Origin: Vreelandella populi
GTDB taxonomy: Bacteria; Pseudomonadota; Gammaproteobacteria; Pseudomonadales; Halomonadaceae
Reading direction: 5' to 3'
Length of the DNA stretch: 64,000 nucleotides
NCBI RefSeq assembly: GCF_003989825.1
Contig: NZ_RZHE01000008.1
Location: forward strand, 248,001 to 312,000
The position numbers and the translations under genes were made by a program. The notes below the pieces were generated by a model. The model worked only from the letters and a program-made list of their open reading frames with translations, was not told the DNA's origin and did no database searches. This document shows positions 18,263-27,867 of the stretch, in pieces (the first letter of the stretch is position 1; each line of letters opens with the position of its first letter).

Positions 18263-18970
18263 ATGTTCAAGGATTTTTACTCGCAGAGCGGAGAGTATGT
18301 CGTTATCTCTGCAGAGCAGGCCAGCCGTTTCGCCAAAGGCGTGGCCGGCGATTACAACCCGATTCACAATCCGGATGCACGTCGTTTCTGCGTGCCTGGT
18401 GATCTGCTGTTTACTCTGATACTTGTGAAATTTGGGCTGTCGCGACAAATGGAATTTCGCTTCACCAATATGGTAAGTGCTAATACGCCGCTGTGCTTTA
18501 GTGAAGCGGATAACGGTGAGCTTCACGTATGTGACGAGAGCGGCAAGTGTTATCTCCAGGTGGTGCGCAGTGGTGAAACAACCTTTGATAAAACCGCCAT
18601 TGAAGCATTTGCCCGTTGCTATGTGGCATTTTCAGGCAAGAACTTCCCGCACTATTTAAAGCCGCTCATGGAACAGCACGGGGTAATGTTCAATCCTAAG
18701 CGTCCATTGGTTATATACGATAGCATGGGGTTTTCATTAGAACGTCTGGATGGGTTTACCCCTGACCTTGACTTGACCCGCTCATCGCTGGATGTGCAGG
18801 GTAAGCGGGCGGATGCACTGCTTGAGTTTTCCATAGAATCAGCCGGTAACACCGTCGGAGTTGGCTCCAAGAAGCTGGTGGTTAGCGGCCTTTGCCACTA
18901 TGACGCTACTGAGATGGCCGCGATTGTGGATGAGTTTTACCGTTTGAAGGCCGCTTACGAAGCCGCCTGA
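18263..18970 (+). CDS. DUF3581 family protein, hotdog-fold-like
   Basis: A 235-residue DUF3581 protein. The N-terminal part, FAKGVAGDYNPIHNPDARRF, resembles the hydratase/dehydratase hotdog motif (D-x-N-P-x-H), but no activity is established for the family. The start is ATG 18263; the frame is open upstream to 18203 without a good ribosome-binding site. It is divergent from the AsmA-like gene. Confidence 0.82.
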   Translation: MFKDFYSQSGEYVVISAEQASRFAKGVAGDYNPIHNPDARRFCVPGDLLFTLILVKFGLSRQMEFRFTNMVSANTPLCFSEADNGELHVCDESGKCYLQVVRSGETTFDKTAIEAFARCYVAFSGKNFPHYLKPLMEQHGVMFNPKRPLVIYDSMGFSLERLDGFTPDLDLTRSSLDVQGKRADALLEFSIESAGNTVGVGSKKLVVSGLCHYDATEMAAIVDEFYRLKAAYEAA

Positions 18971-18993
18971 TAGTGCGATGATGTACCCTGTTG

Positions 18994-19028
18994 AACGGCC
19001 ACCCATGTTTAGCGGGTGGCCGTTTTTC
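18994..19028. terminator. Bidirectional terminator
   Basis: An 11-bp perfect stem (18994-19004 with 19014-19024) with a 9-base loop, followed by a T run. It lies between the convergent DUF3581 gene and the antiporter gene. Confidence 0.82.
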
Positions 19029-19035
19029 CTTTAGG

Positions 19036-20775
19036 CTAGCTTGAAGCGGCCTCTACCGATGGGCCAGGCTGCACTATCGTTAAACCGGCCGTGGTAATCC
19101 GCCCTTCAAGCACGCCTTCAACGGATAGCGTCACGCTACCCAGCCTCAAGGCATCGCCTTCGCTGGGGCTATCGGTCAGGCGTTCGTGTAACAGGGCATC
19201 CAGCGTGCGGCTCATATCGTTGTCTAGCGCGATACCATACGAGTGGAGTACTTCACCCACGCTTGTGCTGCCTTTCAGGCGTAAGGTTTGATCGGGAAAC
19301 TCACGGCTGTTGATAGCGGCGCCTTCGGCAAAAACACAGTCAACAAAGGGGCGTATGTCGGGGCGCAATACGACAAACAGGTGATCGCCAGGCAGCAGCA
19401 TGGTAGAGCCTCTTGGCGGGATGACATCCTTGCCCCGGGTGACCATGGCAATCACGGTGCCATCAGGCAGCGCTATTTGTGATAAACGCCGGTTGGCAGC
19501 GCGGGCAAAATTCCCTAGGCGATACTCCACGATATCAGCATCGACATCTTCAAGGGCGGTAATTTCAAGGCTTGCAGCAGGCACGGCGGGCGGCTCTTCG
19601 GTCAGGCCTAATTTTCGCGCCACATAAGGAAGGGTGGTGCCTTGAAGCGTGGCTGAGATCAACACCACAAAGAAGACCACGTTAAAAATCAGCTCCGCGC
19701 CTTCCAGGCCAAAAATCAGCGGGAATATGGCTAGAATGATCGGCACGGAGCCGCGTAGCCCGACCCATGCCACTAGGCCCGTTTCCCGGTTGTTAAACCC
19801 GAACAGCTTGAGAATGGGCACTACCGCGAGTGGACGTGCCACCAGGATCAATATGGCTGCGATCATCAGACCTTCAAGCCAGACATCCAAAAGGGAAACC
19901 GGATTGATCAGCAGCCCAAGCACTACGAACATGACGATTTGGCTCATCCACGCCAAGCCATCGTGAAACAGAAACGTGCTGCGTTGAAAGGCGATCGGGC
20001 GGTTGCCAATCATCACACCGGCCACAAAGATGGCCAGGAAACCACTGCCGCCCAGGTTCGCGGCAACGCCGAAAGCGAAAAGGCCGCAGGACGCCACCAG
20101 CACTGGATAAAGCCCTGAGGTGACCAGCTGGATACGGTTAATCAGTTGAACGGATGCCCAGCCAACCAGTAAGCCCACCGCACCGCCAACGCCAATCTGC
20201 ATGATAAAGAGCTTTAACAGACCCACTCCCAACGGCATATCATTGACCAGCACTTCGAGCAGGCCGATGGTTAAAAATATGGCCATGGGATCGTTTGAGG
20301 CGCTCTCGATTTCAAGCGTCGATTTAAGCCGCCTGTTGATATGAATGCCTGCGTTGCGTAACTGGGAAAAAACCGCGGCTGCATCGGTAGAGCCGACGAT
20401 GGCCCCCAGCAATAAACCATCCAGTAGCGGTAGCTCGAGAATGTGGGCCGCCGCCACGCCGGTAATTAATGACGTAACCAATACGCCAAGCGTTGCCAGT
20501 AACGAAGCAGGCTTCCAGACCATGCGAATAGAGGACATTGGCGTTTGCAGGCCGCCATCAAACAAAATCATGGCCAGGGCCATGGTGCCCAGGGCGTGGG
20601 CTAGAATGGGATTATCGAAATCGATGCCACCAATTCCGGCTTCTCCTGCAAGCATCCCTGTTCCCAAAAACAGTACTAGCACCGGCATACCCAAGCGTGC
20701 CGATAGCTTGCTGGAAATAATGCCGATCAGCAGCAGGATGGCTGCCATTAAAATAAGTTGATCCACTTGAAACAT
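19036..20775 (-). CDS. nhaP2: Potassium/proton antiporter, NhaP2 (CvrA) type
   Basis: A 579-residue CPA1 antiporter: about 12-13 membrane helices over residues 1-390, with the ion-binding region LLGAIVGSTDAAAVFS, then a cytoplasmic TrkA-C (RCK-C) domain (about 400-485) and a C-terminal CorC/HlyC-type domain. Length and domain order match E. coli NhaP2/CvrA (578). Members exchange K+ (and other monovalent cations) for protons and help cells cope with osmotic shifts, which fits a halophile. SD AGGAAG precedes the ATG. Confidence 0.9.
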   Translation of the reverse strand: MFQVDQLILMAAILLLIGIISSKLSARLGMPVLVLFLGTGMLAGEAGIGGIDFDNPILAHALGTMALAMILFDGGLQTPMSSIRMVWKPASLLATLGVLVTSLITGVAAAHILELPLLDGLLLGAIVGSTDAAAVFSQLRNAGIHINRRLKSTLEIESASNDPMAIFLTIGLLEVLVNDMPLGVGLLKLFIMQIGVGGAVGLLVGWASVQLINRIQLVTSGLYPVLVASCGLFAFGVAANLGGSGFLAIFVAGVMIGNRPIAFQRSTFLFHDGLAWMSQIVMFVVLGLLINPVSLLDVWLEGLMIAAILILVARPLAVVPILKLFGFNNRETGLVAWVGLRGSVPIILAIFPLIFGLEGAELIFNVVFFVVLISATLQGTTLPYVARKLGLTEEPPAVPAASLEITALEDVDADIVEYRLGNFARAANRRLSQIALPDGTVIAMVTRGKDVIPPRGSTMLLPGDHLFVVLRPDIRPFVDCVFAEGAAINSREFPDQTLRLKGSTSVGEVLHSYGIALDNDMSRTLDALLHERLTDSPSEGDALRLGSVTLSVEGVLEGRITTAGLTIVQPGPSVEAASS

Positions 20776-20863
20776 ACACGCTTCCTACCGAACGATGTAA
20801 ACGGGCGCCCCGATAAAACGTGGTGCCATTTAGTAATAAAGTTCTGACAGTACGATTAATGCG

Positions 20864-21253
20864 TTAGGTAGTAGGTGGTGCGCGACTAGGTGGAAGGCAG
20901 CCGGGCGGGTTATCTGCCCATTGCGTGATCGTAAGCGGCAGAGCACAACCGCCTGTGCGGGCTATATCAACCGGTGCTAAATGCGCAGGTAAGGCAGCCT
21001 CGCCCGTTCCCCGGTCGCTGGCATCAACGGGTAGCGCCTTGCTACTGCGAACCCGTAGTGAATGGCCCTGCGTTGCAGCCGGCAGCAGCGATTCGCGTTG
21101 ATCGACATGGCTGGATGAGCTGTGGGTACCGGCCGCAAGTGGAGAAGACGAAGACGGAGTAGCACACCAGAGCAGCAGAGTTAGGATGCATAGACCGGCA
21201 TGGCTCAGCTTTGGGTAAATCACCGTGGTGAATGCGTGTTTCTGATAAGGCAA
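20864..21253 (-). CDS. Possible exported small protein, unknown
   Basis: A 129-codon frame with a TTG start and GGAG 8 bases upstream. The N-terminus has a hydrophobic stretch (LCILTLLLWCA, residues about 21-31) followed by a Ser/Pro-rich chain without further helices, suggesting a secreted protein. I recognise no family. The unusual start and low complexity mean it may not be real; if not, the 700 bases between the antiporter and mmsA hold no gene that I can see. Confidence 0.33.
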   Translation of the reverse strand: MPYQKHAFTTVIYPKLSHAGLCILTLLLWCATPSSSSPLAAGTHSSSSHVDQRESLLPAATQGHSLRVRSSKALPVDASDRGTGEAALPAHLAPVDIARTGGCALPLTITQWADNPPGCLPPSRAPPTT

Positions 21254-21480
21254 AGCGCCATCTCCGTAGTTGTACGCTTTATCATCCTTTATTGGTAAGG
21301 CAGGTCAAGCGGTTAAGGCAGGCTGGGCGTTATTTTTTATTGACGCATCTGTTGAAGACGCTAGTTCGTCTTAATCGCTAATTGACGTTTACGTTAACTA
21401 GCTGATATACCCTGTGCATGCCTTAAAAAGACATCGATAATGGCTCAATAATAAACACAATCTTTAGCAGGAGTAGCGTA

Positions 21481-22980
21481 ATGGCCGTTCGCGAAATTCC
21501 CATGATCATTGATGGTCAGGCCGTCATATCCGAAAGTCCGGAGTGGCGTGACGTGGTTAATCCGGCGACCCAGGAAGTCGTCGCCCGAGTTCCCTTTTGT
21601 ACCCCGGAAGAGGTTGAGCGCGCGATTGCGAGTGCGCAGCAAGCGTTTAAAGAATGGCGCAAAATGCCCTTGGGCAAGCGTATGCGCATCATGCTTAAGC
21701 TGCAGGCGCTGATTCGCGATAATACCGATGAGCTGGCTGCCTTGATTACTGAAGAGCACGGCAAGACGCTGCCAGACGCCAAAGGTGAAGTAGGCCGAGG
21801 CTTGGAAGTGGTGGAACATGCCTGCTCGATTACCTCGCTCCAATTAGGCGAAGTGGCTGAAAACGCGGCAAGCGACGTGGATGTTTATACCCTACACCAG
21901 CCGTTAGGCGTGGGGGCGGGGATAACCGCATTCAATTTTCCCATCATGCTGCCCTGTTTCATGTTTCCACTGGCGATTGCCACAGGCAATACGTTCGTCT
22001 TAAAGCCTTCCGAGCAAGACCCCAGTTCCACCATGCGCTTGGTAGAGCTTGCCCATGAGGCCGGCGTACCTGCCGGGGTATTAAATGTCGTGCACGGCGG
22101 CCCCGATGTCGCCAACCAGATTGCCGATCATCCGACCATCAAAGCGCTGTCGTTTATCGGCTCCAGCCACGTTGGTTCGCTGCTCTATAACCGTGCGGCC
22201 GCGGCGGGCAAACGTATGCAGGCGATGATGGGGGCAAAGAATCACTGTGTGGTCATGCCCGATGCCAACCGCAGCCAGGCGATCAATAATCTGTTGGGCT
22301 CGGCATTTGGTGCCGCTGGGCAGCGCTGTATGGCCAACTCGGTAGTGGTGCTGGTGGGTGAGGCGCGCCAGTGGATTGACGATATTGTGGAGGGCACGCG
22401 CAATATGAAAGTGGGGCCCGGCACGCAACAGGATGCCGATTTAGGCCCGCTGGTATCGCCCGCCGCCCGGGACCGTGTGGTGCGCCTGATTGAGGCAGGC
22501 GAGAAAGAGGGCGCCACACTGCTGGTCGATGGACGCAACTGCCAGGTAGCCGACTACCCGAAAGGCAACTTCGTCGGCCCTACGTTGTTCACCGATGTGA
22601 CGGCCAATATGGCCATTTACCGCGAAGAGATATTTGGCCCGGTACTGTGCGTGGTGAACGTGGAAACCCTGGATGAGGCGATTGCCTTTATCAATGAAAA
22701 CCCTAACGGTAATGGCACGTCTATCTTTACCAACTCGGGCTGGGTGGCGCGCTGTTTTGAAACCGATATCGATGTGGGGCAGGTGGGCATTAACGTACCG
22801 ATTCCCGTGCCGGTTGCTTATTTCAGCTTTACCGGTTCAAGAGGTTCCAAGCTCGGCGATCTAGGACCTAATGGCAAGCAGGCCATCGCCTTCTGGACAC
22901 AAACCAAAACGGTGACCGCACGCTGGTTTGAGCCGGAAAACGTGTCAAGTGGGATCAATAGCACCATTTCATTAAGTTAA
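21481..22980 (+). CDS. mmsA: CoA-acylating methylmalonate-semialdehyde dehydrogenase
   Basis: MmsA converts methylmalonate semialdehyde (or malonate semialdehyde) with NAD and CoA to propionyl-CoA (or acetyl-CoA), in valine, beta-alanine or inositol breakdown. The 499-residue ALDH has the cysteine motif [12 protein letters not shown], and MMGAKNH where ordinary ALDHs have their catalytic glutamate, the hallmark of this CoA-dependent group. AGGAG precedes the ATG. No other valine or inositol gene is beside it, so the pathway served is not shown by context. Confidence 0.93.
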   Translation: MAVREIPMIIDGQAVISESPEWRDVVNPATQEVVARVPFCTPEEVERAIASAQQAFKEWRKMPLGKRMRIMLKLQALIRDNTDELAALITEEHGKTLPDAKGEVGRGLEVVEHACSITSLQLGEVAENAASDVDVYTLHQPLGVGAGITAFNFPIMLPCFMFPLAIATGNTFVLKPSEQDPSSTMRLVELAHEAGVPAGVLNVVHGGPDVANQIADHPTIKALSFIGSSHVGSLLYNRAAAAGKRMQAMMGAKNHCVVMPDANRSQAINNLLGSAFGAAGQRCMANSVVVLVGEARQWIDDIVEGTRNMKVGPGTQQDADLGPLVSPAARDRVVRLIEAGEKEGATLLVDGRNCQVADYPKGNFVGPTLFTDVTANMAIYREEIFGPVLCVVNVETLDEAIAFINENPNGNGTSIFTNSGWVARCFETDIDVGQVGINVPIPVPVAYFSFTGSRGSKLGDLGPNGKQAIAFWTQTKTVTARWFEPENVSSGINSTISLS

Positions 22981-22989
22981 ATCTGACAA

Positions 22990-23020
22990 CGTCCAGGCGC
23001 CGCTTGCTGGCGTCTGGACG
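22990..23020. terminator. Probable bidirectional terminator
   Basis: A 12-bp stem (22990-23001 with 23009-23020, one G-T pair) with a 7-base loop, between the convergent mmsA and the minus-strand gene ending at 23045. There is no clear T run, so confidence is moderate. Confidence 0.5.
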
Positions 23021-23044
23021 CTGCTAGTAGCTCGGGCCTTCCGC

Positions 23045-23743
23045 TTAAAAATCGTGTAGCAGGCTGACACTTTCCTCAAGCAGCTTTTCAATCGGCTGAA
23101 GCTGACTTTCATGCAAAACCAACAACCCCGGCGCCTCTTTGGCGTTGGCGTCACTGCTTAACGGAACCAGAATCGCGAACTCGCCTTCTTCCAGGTGAAA
23201 TTCATGAATTTCACGCGGGCCATGGGGCGTTTGGCACTGCGAGCAGCGATAAGCGTCGTCTTCCCCATATACCAGGCGATGGTACATTTTAAACAGCGTA
23301 TAAAGAGCGAGGCCGCCTTCAAAGGCTGGCCAGCGCGCCGGGGTCGTTTTGATTTCATCCGTCACTATCTGCCCTTCAGCCTGCGCTTCGGCAATCGCGT
23401 TGGCCAATGGCGTGGCTAGAATGGCTGAGTCTTCGGCGGGTAGCGGAGCGTTTTGTTTCGCCGCCTGCTCAAAATCCCTGACGGCGCGCTTGAAATCCTC
23501 CAGCGTGTCCAGAGGGTAATCAAGATGCTGTAGGTCTCCTGGCTCAAAACTGCCGTTTTCCCAGCCATGAATCACGCGAAGCGTCATGGTGCCGCGTGCC
23601 ATGGGGCGAGCCAAAAGCATATATAGCATTACGTGAAGATGAAGTTGGCGCTCATCCGTTTCGTTTTCAAAAGCGCGGTAGGGGTCAGCAAAGAGGGCGT
23701 TAAGACGGCCCTGGGTATGCTCCTTGGCTTCGGTGTATGGCAT
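23045..23743 (-). CDS. Conserved-looking hypothetical protein with a CxxC pair
   Basis: A 232-residue soluble, acidic protein that I do not recognise. The start is ATG 23743, with AGGAAA upstream; the longer frame from 23767 adds eight residues. Visible features are a His-rich helix early on (ERQLHLHVMLYMLLARP) and one CSQCQTPHG motif at about residue 172 that could bind metal. The codon use is like that of its neighbours, so it is probably a real gene. It is alone, convergent with mmsA. Confidence 0.65.
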   Translation of the reverse strand: MPYTEAKEHTQGRLNALFADPYRAFENETDERQLHLHVMLYMLLARPMARGTMTLRVIHGWENGSFEPGDLQHLDYPLDTLEDFKRAVRDFEQAAKQNAPLPAEDSAILATPLANAIAEAQAEGQIVTDEIKTTPARWPAFEGGLALYTLFKMYHRLVYGEDDAYRCSQCQTPHGPREIHEFHLEEGEFAILVPLSSDANAKEAPGLLVLHESQLQPIEKLLEESVSLLHDF

Positions 23744-24200
23744 GGTAGTTTCCTGTAAGTGAGCCATCTATTCAGTAGGGCTCTTTTGGCATAGGTGCTT
23801 ATCCGCAGCAGGCATTAACAAGCGTCGGTATTACCCCATGCCTCTATTAATAATATTCGAGCTTTGATTAGTCTAAGCAAGCTTGCAGATAATGAATAGC
23901 TGAAGTAGGCCGGTTTCCGCTCAGTTATTTAATTCATGGGATAACGGCACATGCGTGACATACCTTAACAGTCAGATAACAGATATTTGAGCGCAATAGT
24001 GGATTTTGACCGCTGGCTGTTTTTCGCTCAGGATACATGCCCTATCAGCTATGAGTAGTGGATTACTAAATGTCACTAAAATATCGTATTCCGGCCTGAA
24101 GTGTTTCCTGATTTATTTACGGAGCTTAGCGTGTCGCGCAGTAAAAATAGTTTAGCGCTATGATGAATAAAATCACCTGACAACTTGCGTGAAGAATTAA
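23744..24200. other. Intergenic region, no gene seen
   Basis: About 457 bases between two divergent genes. It must carry both promoters, but I could not single out a convincing -35/-10 pair or a long dyad. Confidence 0.5.
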
Positions 24201-25604
24201 ATGAGCTATCCCATACCGTCAGACGAAAAAGAACGCTTAGAGGCGCTATATGAGCTTGAGTTGCTCGATACGCCCAGCGAACCAGTGTTTGACCGTATTA
24301 CCCGACTTGCCGCGAAGCTGCTTAATGTACCTGGCGTCACGGTTACCCTGATTGATGCCAAACGTCAGTGGTTCAAGTCACGTGTTGGCCTGGATATCCA
24401 GGAAACGCCCCGCGATGTCGCTTTTTGCGCCTACCCGGTTGCCGAATCTGCCCCCTTAGTGGTTGAGGATGCCTGCCTCGATAGCCGGTTTGCGCAGAAC
24501 CCATTTGTTACCAAGCCTGGCGGGATACGTTTTTACGCTGGATTACCGTTAAAAACTACGCGGGGCCTGGTGTTGGGCACTCTCTGCACCATAGATACTA
24601 AACCGCGAAAGCTCAGCAAAGACGATTTTTCTGCGTTGCAGGACCTTGCCGATATTGTGACCGAAGAGATTCAGCTTCGTGAACGACTCATCCGTGAGCA
24701 AAAAGAAAAAGAGGCCTCCCAGAAAGCCTTGGCTAAGCTTCATCGTAGCCTTGAGCAGCAAATTGAGCAGCGTACTCACGAGTTTAAGTTGGTAATCGAA
24801 ACGGCTTACGATGCCTATGTGAGTGTTGATGCTAACGACTGTGTGTTGGACTGGAACTTGGCCGCCACCACCATGTTTGGTTGGTCACGCGAGCAGGCAT
24901 TGGGGAAGCCGATCAGCCAACTGATGCTGCCTGATGGCTTGCCCTGTGAAGCTGAAAACGTGCCGGTTACCTACCATGCGTGCCGTCGCGACGGCAGTCT
25001 CCTGCCTGTTGAAATCCGCTTTAAATCACTCACTTTCCATGGTCGCCAATGGCGCAGCCTATTCATTCACGATATTAGTGAGCGCCATCAGCTTGAGCGG
25101 CTAAGAGACCAGCAGGCCCGTGAAGATGTGCTGACCAAGCTTGCCAACCGCCGTGCACTGGATGAGCGACTGCCCGATGCCATGGCACGTGCCCGGCGGT
25201 TACAAAAGCCATTGGCGGTACTGTTTATGGACCTGGATGGCTTCAAGAAAGTTAACGACAGCCACGGCCACGCCGTTGGCGATGAGCTTTTACGTGAAAT
25301 TGCCAAGCGCTTGATCGCCTCTGCCCGGGAGACGGATTTTGTATCCCGCTGGGCAGGTGACGAGTTCGTTTTGATTCTGGAAGGCGTTGAGCCTGAGTCG
25401 GTTAAGCCATTGGCGCAAAAGCTTATTGGCAAGATTGAGCAGCCATTGGTGATTGGTGAAACCACGCTTGAAGTCAGTACCAGCATTGGGGTCGCGATGT
25501 ATATGCCGGGTGCGCCTGAGACAGCGCAAGAGCTGATTAAACGAGCCGATGTTGCCATGTACGAGGCAAAGAGGGCGGGCAAGGCCCAAGTACGCATCGC
25601 CTGA
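24201..25604 (+). CDS. GAF-PAS-GGDEF diguanylate cyclase
   Basis: A 467-residue cytoplasmic protein. Order: GAF domain (about 22-158), a short coiled linker (about 160-195), PAS domain (about 197-300) and a C-terminal GGDEF domain (about 310-467). The signature is AGDEF at 385-389, an accepted active variant of GGDEF, and the inhibitory-site RxxD (RETD) is at 376-379 exactly five residues upstream, so both c-di-GMP synthesis and product inhibition are plausible. No EAL domain. The start ATG follows a weak site. Signal inputs to GAF and PAS are unknown. Confidence 0.9.
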   Translation: MSYPIPSDEKERLEALYELELLDTPSEPVFDRITRLAAKLLNVPGVTVTLIDAKRQWFKSRVGLDIQETPRDVAFCAYPVAESAPLVVEDACLDSRFAQNPFVTKPGGIRFYAGLPLKTTRGLVLGTLCTIDTKPRKLSKDDFSALQDLADIVTEEIQLRERLIREQKEKEASQKALAKLHRSLEQQIEQRTHEFKLVIETAYDAYVSVDANDCVLDWNLAATTMFGWSREQALGKPISQLMLPDGLPCEAENVPVTYHACRRDGSLLPVEIRFKSLTFHGRQWRSLFIHDISERHQLERLRDQQAREDVLTKLANRRALDERLPDAMARARRLQKPLAVLFMDLDGFKKVNDSHGHAVGDELLREIAKRLIASARETDFVSRWAGDEFVLILEGVEPESVKPLAQKLIGKIEQPLVIGETTLEVSTSIGVAMYMPGAPETAQELIKRADVAMYEAKRAGKAQVRIA

Positions 25605-25638
25605 GTCGTACATTACGTTGATTAAACCAGGGGCGACT

Positions 25639-26607
25639 ATGATTCGCAGTATTTTGGCAACGCCTAATGGGAACATTCAGGAGGGCGATGAGCAGCTGTT
25701 TGATCAATGGAAAGTGGTCCCCGATAGTCATATCTGGGTCGATATGCAGGGTGAAACTAACGAGTGCGTACAGCAGTTGCTTGAACGCTTTGAATGTCAT
25801 CCGATGGCGATTCAGGATGCTCAGAAAGAGCGTCATCCACCCAAGATCGAAGAGTTCGATAACCATACGCTGATTATTTATCGCGGTATTTCATCCTTTG
25901 ACGCCAAGCTTAACTTTGTTCCTCAGCAGGTCTGCTTTTTTATTGGTGAACGCTTTCTGGTGACACTGCACTCCGGTGTAGCCATGAGCATCGAGCGGCT
26001 TTTCAACGAACATGGCAGGACGCTCTTGGCGCTCTCGCCCGAGCAGGTAGCGCTTAAAATCATGTACACCTCGGCAGGTTACTACATTGATAGTCTGCTC
26101 GAATTCGAGGAGGAGTTAAGCGATCTTGAAGATGAGCTACTGGATAATGGCAACGACGTACTGATGCGCAAGATCACCGCCTACCGTTCTCGACTGGTCA
26201 AAATGCGACGGGTGTTTAGCTATCATAAGGGTATTACTCAAGAGCTGACGGCCTACGATTACAACCACCTGCCGCGTGAAAACAGTGAAACCCTGCATGC
26301 CATTACCGATGTGGCCGAGCGTTTTGAGCGGCTCTATACCCTGACCCAGATGTATTACGACATTTGCGGTGACCTGGTCGATGGTTATATTTCGATTTCA
26401 TCGCACCAGCTTAATATCACCATGCGGGTTCTAACGGTGATTACTGCCGTCTTTGTTCCCTTGACGTTTATTGCCGGTATTTACGGTATGAATTTTGAAT
26501 ACATGCCAGAACTTGGCTATCGCTACGGCTACTTTTTTGTCTGGGGGGCCATGGTCGGAATCGCTGGCGTACTGATCTGGTTATTTAGGCGCAAGGGGTG
26601 GTTCTAA
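25639..26607 (+). CDS. corA: CorA family magnesium/divalent cation transporter
   Basis: A 322-residue CorA protein: a long soluble N-terminal domain, a charged helix region (LEFEEELSDLEDELLDNGND), and two C-terminal membrane helices with the YGMNF selectivity motif between them followed by EYMPELGYRYG. A ZntB-type zinc exporter has the same fold; the GMN and MPEL sequence favours CorA. The start is ATG 25639 after AGGGGC; it is 34 bases from the diguanylate cyclase stop, so co-transcription is possible. Confidence 0.87.
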   Translation: MIRSILATPNGNIQEGDEQLFDQWKVVPDSHIWVDMQGETNECVQQLLERFECHPMAIQDAQKERHPPKIEEFDNHTLIIYRGISSFDAKLNFVPQQVCFFIGERFLVTLHSGVAMSIERLFNEHGRTLLALSPEQVALKIMYTSAGYYIDSLLEFEEELSDLEDELLDNGNDVLMRKITAYRSRLVKMRRVFSYHKGITQELTAYDYNHLPRENSETLHAITDVAERFERLYTLTQMYYDICGDLVDGYISISSHQLNITMRVLTVITAVFVPLTFIAGIYGMNFEYMPELGYRYGYFFVWGAMVGIAGVLIWLFRRKGWF

Positions 26608-26685
26608 GCTGATAGGCATTTGAGTCACTCCAAGAGTTTGTTATGGTCGGCCAGTGGTTTTATTCCTTTACCAAGGAGCCTGTCA

Positions 26686-27867
26686 ATGGCCGAATCTGCT
26701 ACTGCCGTTCCTGCCACGATGGCCGCTATGCTGCTGACTGGACATGGGGACGTCGAAAAACTGCATTATCGTGAAGATGCCAAGACACCCACTCCGGGTC
26801 CGGGTGAAGTGCTGGTGCAGGTGACCGCAACGGCAAAAAATAATACGGACCGTAAAGCCCGTGAAGGGCTATATCCCACGAAGGAAAAGGGGGACGTTAC
26901 CTCCTTTGCCATGGGGAAAACGCCAACGCTGACGTTCCCGCGTATTCAGGGGGCCGATGTGGCTGGTCGTATTGTAGCGGTCGGGGAGGGCGTGGAAGCC
27001 GAACGTATTGGCCAGCGTGGCCTGCTCGATTTCAATATCTATGCCGATGAGCGCCGGGATATCAATCTGACGCCCGACTATTATGGCCACGGCTCCGACG
27101 GCGGGTATGCCGAATATATTGCCGTACCGGCTGACCAGTTTCACCATGTGCCTAACCCAGAGCTGCGTGATGCCGAACTGGCTTCCATGGGCATGTGTTC
27201 GTACCAGACGGCCTACCATATGATGACCTCGGCACGGGTAAGTGCGGGTGAGCGTGTGCTGGTAAGTGGCGCGAGCGGCGGCGTGGGCACGGCATTGATC
27301 CAGCTCTGTCGAATTGTGGGCGCCATTCCTTACGCGGTCAGCCAGCCAGATAAAGCAGAAGCCTTGATCGCACTAGGCGCCGAGGCGGTGATTGATCGAG
27401 GCAACCTGCCGACCTTTGTTGAGCGCGTACTCGAAGCTACTGGCGGTCAGCCGATTGATGCGGTCATGGATCTGGTCGGTGGTGAAATGACTGATCTGTT
27501 TATCGATACCATGATTGTGGATATGCAGAGCCGTCAAACCTATCCGCGCCTTTCCATTGCGGGTGCCAGCGGCGGTAATCTCAGTGAGATCATGTGGACG
27601 CGTATCTACCTTTACCAAGTGCAGATTTTCGGTGTTTCCCACGGCACCCGGGAAGAAGCCGAGCAGCTCATTGACTGGATTCGCAGCGGTGAGCTCAAGC
27701 CCGTACTTCACGCCGCCTTCAAGCTTTCCGAGCTGCATGCCGCCGAGCACTACTTTGTGAAGCGGGGCAGTAATTACCTGGGTAAGATCGTGATTGTTCC
27801 GGATGCCCAGTGGGAAGCTCACGGTGTCCCCTTTGCTCTCACCTCTACTCAGGAGTCGCGCGCGTGA
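26686..27867 (+). CDS. Zinc-type/quinone-oxidoreductase MDR family dehydrogenase
   Basis: A 393-residue medium-chain dehydrogenase/reductase: GroES-like N-terminal part (PGPGEVLVQVTATAKNNTD) and a Rossmann domain with VSGASGGVGTALIQL. No structural-zinc cysteine cluster is seen, so it is closer to quinone oxidoreductases. The start is ATG 26686, with AAGGAG 7 bases upstream. Its stop overlaps the GTG start of the proline-racemase-family gene (GTGA), so the two products probably act on one pathway. Confidence 0.85.
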   Translation: MAESATAVPATMAAMLLTGHGDVEKLHYREDAKTPTPGPGEVLVQVTATAKNNTDRKAREGLYPTKEKGDVTSFAMGKTPTLTFPRIQGADVAGRIVAVGEGVEAERIGQRGLLDFNIYADERRDINLTPDYYGHGSDGGYAEYIAVPADQFHHVPNPELRDAELASMGMCSYQTAYHMMTSARVSAGERVLVSGASGGVGTALIQLCRIVGAIPYAVSQPDKAEALIALGAEAVIDRGNLPTFVERVLEATGGQPIDAVMDLVGGEMTDLFIDTMIVDMQSRQTYPRLSIAGASGGNLSEIMWTRIYLYQVQIFGVSHGTREEAEQLIDWIRSGELKPVLHAAFKLSELHAAEHYFVKRGSNYLGKIVIVPDAQWEAHGVPFALTSTQESRA

